From Adiantum capillus-veneris (Eukaryota > Streptophyta > Polypodiopsida > Polypodiales > Pteridaceae): DNA of 64,000 bases. The position numbers were made by a program, and so were the translations under genes. The stretch spans positions 90,541,025-90,605,024 of the forward strand of contig CM043958.1 of NCBI GenBank assembly GCA_014529385.2. The letters are read 5' to 3'. Shown one piece after another: positions 61,049 through 64,000 of the stretch (positions are counted from its first letter, which is position 1; the number at the start of each line of letters is the position of its first letter). Below the pieces are notes generated by a model, which ran no database searches, had not been told where the DNA came from, and worked only from the letters and a program-made list of their open reading frames with translations.

Positions 61049-63999
61049 TCAGGGGGAGAAGAAGGGTGGAGCTATGGCGGAAGAGCAGGCATGGATCTCT
61101 TTCCCCCTCTCTCTCGCTTTCTCTCGATCTTTCTCTCCCTTGGCGTTCATGGGACCTCAGCGGTTAGGTGCTGCCATGGAGTGCTTTCTTAAGCCATGAA
61201 GGAACAGTCAATGCTATTCATGCAAGGTACATGGAATGCACCTTGCATGCCATGCAAAGCGTTGTTGAAGCTCGACAGCAAAGGGCCGCAAGAAATGACT
61301 CCTGTGCAAGAGCCGAAGAAGAAAGTTGCAGCGCGGGATACAACCCTACACATGGATCGAGGCTGGATTCGACCTGCAGGGATCTACTCGCTTTTTGGCT
61401 TGATGGGATTGCCTTGGGTCCGGGACCATATTTCGTCACAAAAGGTGTGCCTAATACCGTATGCAGCACCGGCTTTGATCTCGTTTTTCCCTGCGCAACA
61501 GTTTTCGCCATCGTTGCCATACATTTTACTGGTTTTTATTTTTATTTTGATTCACACCACCATTAAGTGGCGTCCGATGGACCAAATCCATGCCTTCAAT
61601 TAAGCAAAAGGGGGGAGGGGGGGGGGGGGGGGGGTTCCCACTCCCCACCTGCTCTGCAGTCCTTAACCGAATTTCTGATTATGCATAGCACCATCTTCGA
61701 CATGGGCTACAAGGCAGCAGGACTCTCAGCACGCAGCGTGGAATTCTTCATCAAGAACTTATGTGGAATAAATTTAGTATGACACTTTGGAACGATCGAG
61801 GCTCTTACGAAAGGATTTTTTGTTGATCAGTTCGAGGATCATGGACGCTCATATACATGAGCATTGTAGCCGATGAGGCAAGTCGACGTAAGTATCTAAT
61901 CATGCAAAGTGAAAGGAACTGGCAAGGCGGGTCGGCATCAGTCAGCACTACGTTGTGCACACCATACATGTTTGGACTCGCCATTGGCATGCAAAGTCGG
62001 ATACGACAAGGTTGTATCTGCACTAAACAAGGGGGATCGAAGTATACCTTTCCTCATGCTTGAAAGGGGAATCCACAACATGCCCGATGACAGAAACATT
62101 TGTGCGAGTAAGTTATGACGGCATGGAAGCAAGACGTCAAGGCACGCCATATCTTGGTATGCGTGTTCATGCATGCTACCAGAGATCGACACCATGGTAC
62201 TCCAAGTCGTCACGCAATTCATGAGGTATGCAGTTATTTTACATTTTTGATTCAGATGTGATTGCTTGCTATGGCAACGCCAAGGTCTAGAATCTCAAGG
62301 AGATTGGCACAACCTGTTGCTTGTTGACATAAAGGGAGCCAAGGTGCTCCACAGTGCTGGCTCCTTGTCGCCGCTTCTAGCAGACGGCGAAGAATACGAA
62401 TACTTACCACGCAGTGGTATTCGCAATTCCAGGTACACTTTGCAATTGCAATCAAGTTACATATCTATTGCAGGTACTTTCATTATTCTCCATACGATGT
62501 AATTTTCAACACAGTCGATTTGTTGTTGCCATGATAGCTATATCATGACAGGAGCATACGTTGGCTATGAGCACAACAGCTTGTCTGTGAAGCAAGGCTT
62601 CAATTTGTGGGGGCATGTTTTTCGGCATGGTCGACTCCTTGTCACAGTGTCTAGAAGCGGACAGAGGACGTTTGCCACACATTACTAGCTAATTTCAGTT
62701 GAACTCACTCGATAAGGTCAACTCTTTTTGTCCTGATATCTGTATGTCAACAACCGCTTCAGTTGGCTATCAGCAAGGCTTCAATTTACGCATCTTGCAA
62801 CGCAACTTCCCACATTTGGTATAAACTATGAGCATAATGTTTACACTTTACTTGGCAATTACTGTCATTGTGCAAAGGAAAGTGCTTTGGAAAATTTATA
62901 CGAAGCAAGGCTTCTCCCTTGTGCCGAGATCCTGCCCATTGATTTGGAATCAAGGGCATTGGCACACAAGTTTGGGGAACTGGCTAAATAGGGAATGTCA
63001 ACTCACACAATCCCTACCAGTTTATAATGTGCAAGGCACTTATAGTTTTGGTTCTCACGCTTCAGACCGTCATAGTAGCCTAGGGATTACGCTTTTGCAT
63101 GCAAGGCATGCTAAGCAGGTGGCATGGATTCCACCACTTCATGTAGTATGCTTTCGCTACCACACTCGCAACTCTGTCAAGGACAGAATAAGTGATGGAT
63201 TGTTTAACCTGATGGTTGGTTGCTATCAACATCCAACAACACTAAAAGGAACCCCAAATCTAGGACTTATGTCACAGGCAAAGTGCCAATGCTATGTCAT
63301 TTTCATACAATCACGACCCTGCAAGGAAGGTAGGTCAAGATGTGGTGGTGTTTTTGTTTGTTACCTATCTCAATGAGCGAGTCATACCGGAAAATTGTGG
63401 AATGCTTATACGATAAGCTCAAGTCAGGCATAAAATGCATAAGAGCACATAGCTTGGGCACACTCTCTAAAAACTTAAGGAAAGTTCCGCAGCCCAGCAT
63501 ACTCTTCTTCTCTCGTTCTCTCTCTCTTTAAGGGAAAAATGAAAATCTTCTAAGAAGCTTTTGATACGTGTTTTGCTCGTGAGTCAGCCTAAGCCAAGGT
63601 GCTCTAACTCTCAGCTAACACATGGCTAAGATGCTACTCAAATTAGTCTTCATCGGTTCATCCATTGAAACCTAATTTGCATAAGGGCTATGAGCCACAC
63701 AGGCTAAGAGCCTGACCAAGGGTAAGACCCAATTATTGGCATTACTTGGATGATTGTTTTCAAGATCAAACAGATATACCCAGAGAAGTACACATCAACA
63801 TTAATTGACAAGCAAGAGTCTTGTCATTACGGATGTTTAGGGTGTCATTTTGGCACACATTTTTTCTGTGCAACACTCACGTTGAGTTTTTGAAAATCTT
63901 CAACTCACAACCGCTGATCTCTACAAGGAAGTATAGATACAGCAATCAGTTCCGACAGCATGGCTGTCCACAAGAGATTGGTAGTTCACTTGTGTGGGT
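61049..63999 (+). other. Internal region of family C, copy 2 (incomplete)
   Basis: No frame with a family motif. Overlapping open frames at 61,168-61,603 in two phases look like chance. From about 63,100 the sequence follows copy 1 (57,750 onward). The part before that has a G-run and otherwise nothing I can name. Confidence 0.5.
61610..61634 (+). repeat. Long G run (G6-A-G18)
   Basis: Six G, one A, then eighteen G. It could form a G-quadruplex on this strand, or be slippage or an assembly artefact. Confidence 0.9.
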
Positions 64000-64000
64000 C

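Larger units (their letters stand above)
55468..64000 (+). mobile_element. Tandem array of chromodomain family C (LTR-internal-LTR-internal)
   Basis: LTR 55,468-55,639, internal 55,640-60,863, LTR 60,864-61,035, then a second internal region that begins again with a primer-binding site (61,037) and runs off the window. The two internal regions match closely from about 57,750/63,100 onward (TGAGCGAGTCATACCGG, GCTAACTC/GTGAGTCAGC and others) to 58,640/64,000, but their first 1.5-2 kb look different. Almost no pol is left: only the integrase end with chromodomain. The copies are non-autonomous. Confidence 0.8.

Noticed and set aside
61168-61603. Two overlapping ~130-codon frames in family C copy 2
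   Set aside because: Different phases over the same bases, no motif and no equivalent in copy 1.

Overview
The window looks like a stretch of heterochromatin or intergenic DNA from a large-genome land plant. I see no host housekeeping gene, rRNA or tRNA gene. Nearly everything traceable is transposon-derived: several lineages of Ty3/gypsy LTR retrotransposon (a Tat-like element with a second RNase H, two chromodomain-bearing chromovirus ends, and a lineage with unusual pol order), Ty1/copia fragments, and the 3' end of a CACTA-type DNA transposon. The second RNase H is known mainly from plant Ty3/gypsy elements, and the CACTA gene has plant-like short GT-AG introns. A fern is my best guess at the organism, from the general look of the gypsy polyproteins; this is weak and needs a database search.

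Layout. 1-1,433: no recognisable gene. 1,434-6,714: broken gypsy element A, mostly minus strand (reverse transcriptase, RNase H, integrase, then a second retropepsin-like domain after the integrase). 6,715-15,523: element F, minus strand, with an unrecognised ORF1, a zinc-knuckle region, a tail with W-x-P-K repeats and a tandemly duplicated LTR. 16,339-17,852: two LTRs of other families in opposite orientation. 18,190-19,640: chromovirus-like gag/protease remnant. About 20,950-24,338: element K, plus strand (LTR, primer-binding site, a long leader with a palindrome array, ORF). 24,317-27,630: gypsy element E, minus strand (protease, gag, a duplicated unknown domain, two copies of a small conserved ORF). 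27,742-29,050: an LTR and a chromodomain remnant. 29,056-34,582: element H, minus strand, with a second unrelated palindrome array in its leader. 35,191-38,621: two copia fragments joined end to end. 38,604-39,407: fragment of gypsy family B. 39,408-50,671: CACTA remnant, split by the nearly complete Tat-like element D (41,518-50,234). 50,672-54,780: family B (RT, protease, gag) with an inserted LTR. 55,468-64,000: tandem LTR-internal-LTR-internal array of the chromodomain family C.

How the parts work together. Intact elements of these kinds transcribe from the 5' LTR, prime reverse transcription from a host tRNA at the primer-binding site and from a polypurine tract next to the 3' LTR, and integrate with the pol enzymes. 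D keeps all of these parts but carries two in-frame stops and a frameshift. A, B, E and the copia pieces are clearly dead. F, K, H and C carry little or no pol and, if ever mobile, would have needed enzymes from another element.

Most unusual points: (i) a retropepsin domain in the same reading frame as, and C-terminal to, an integrase in element A, although the related family B has its protease in the usual place before RT; (ii) two independent arrays of 20-22 bp palindromes with a central CGCG in the leaders of elements K and H; (iii) a conserved ~70-residue ORF ahead of gag in elements D and E; (iv) a duplicated ~110-170 residue domain in E; (v) an ORF1 domain shared by F and K that I do not recognise. 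All identities are judged by eye.
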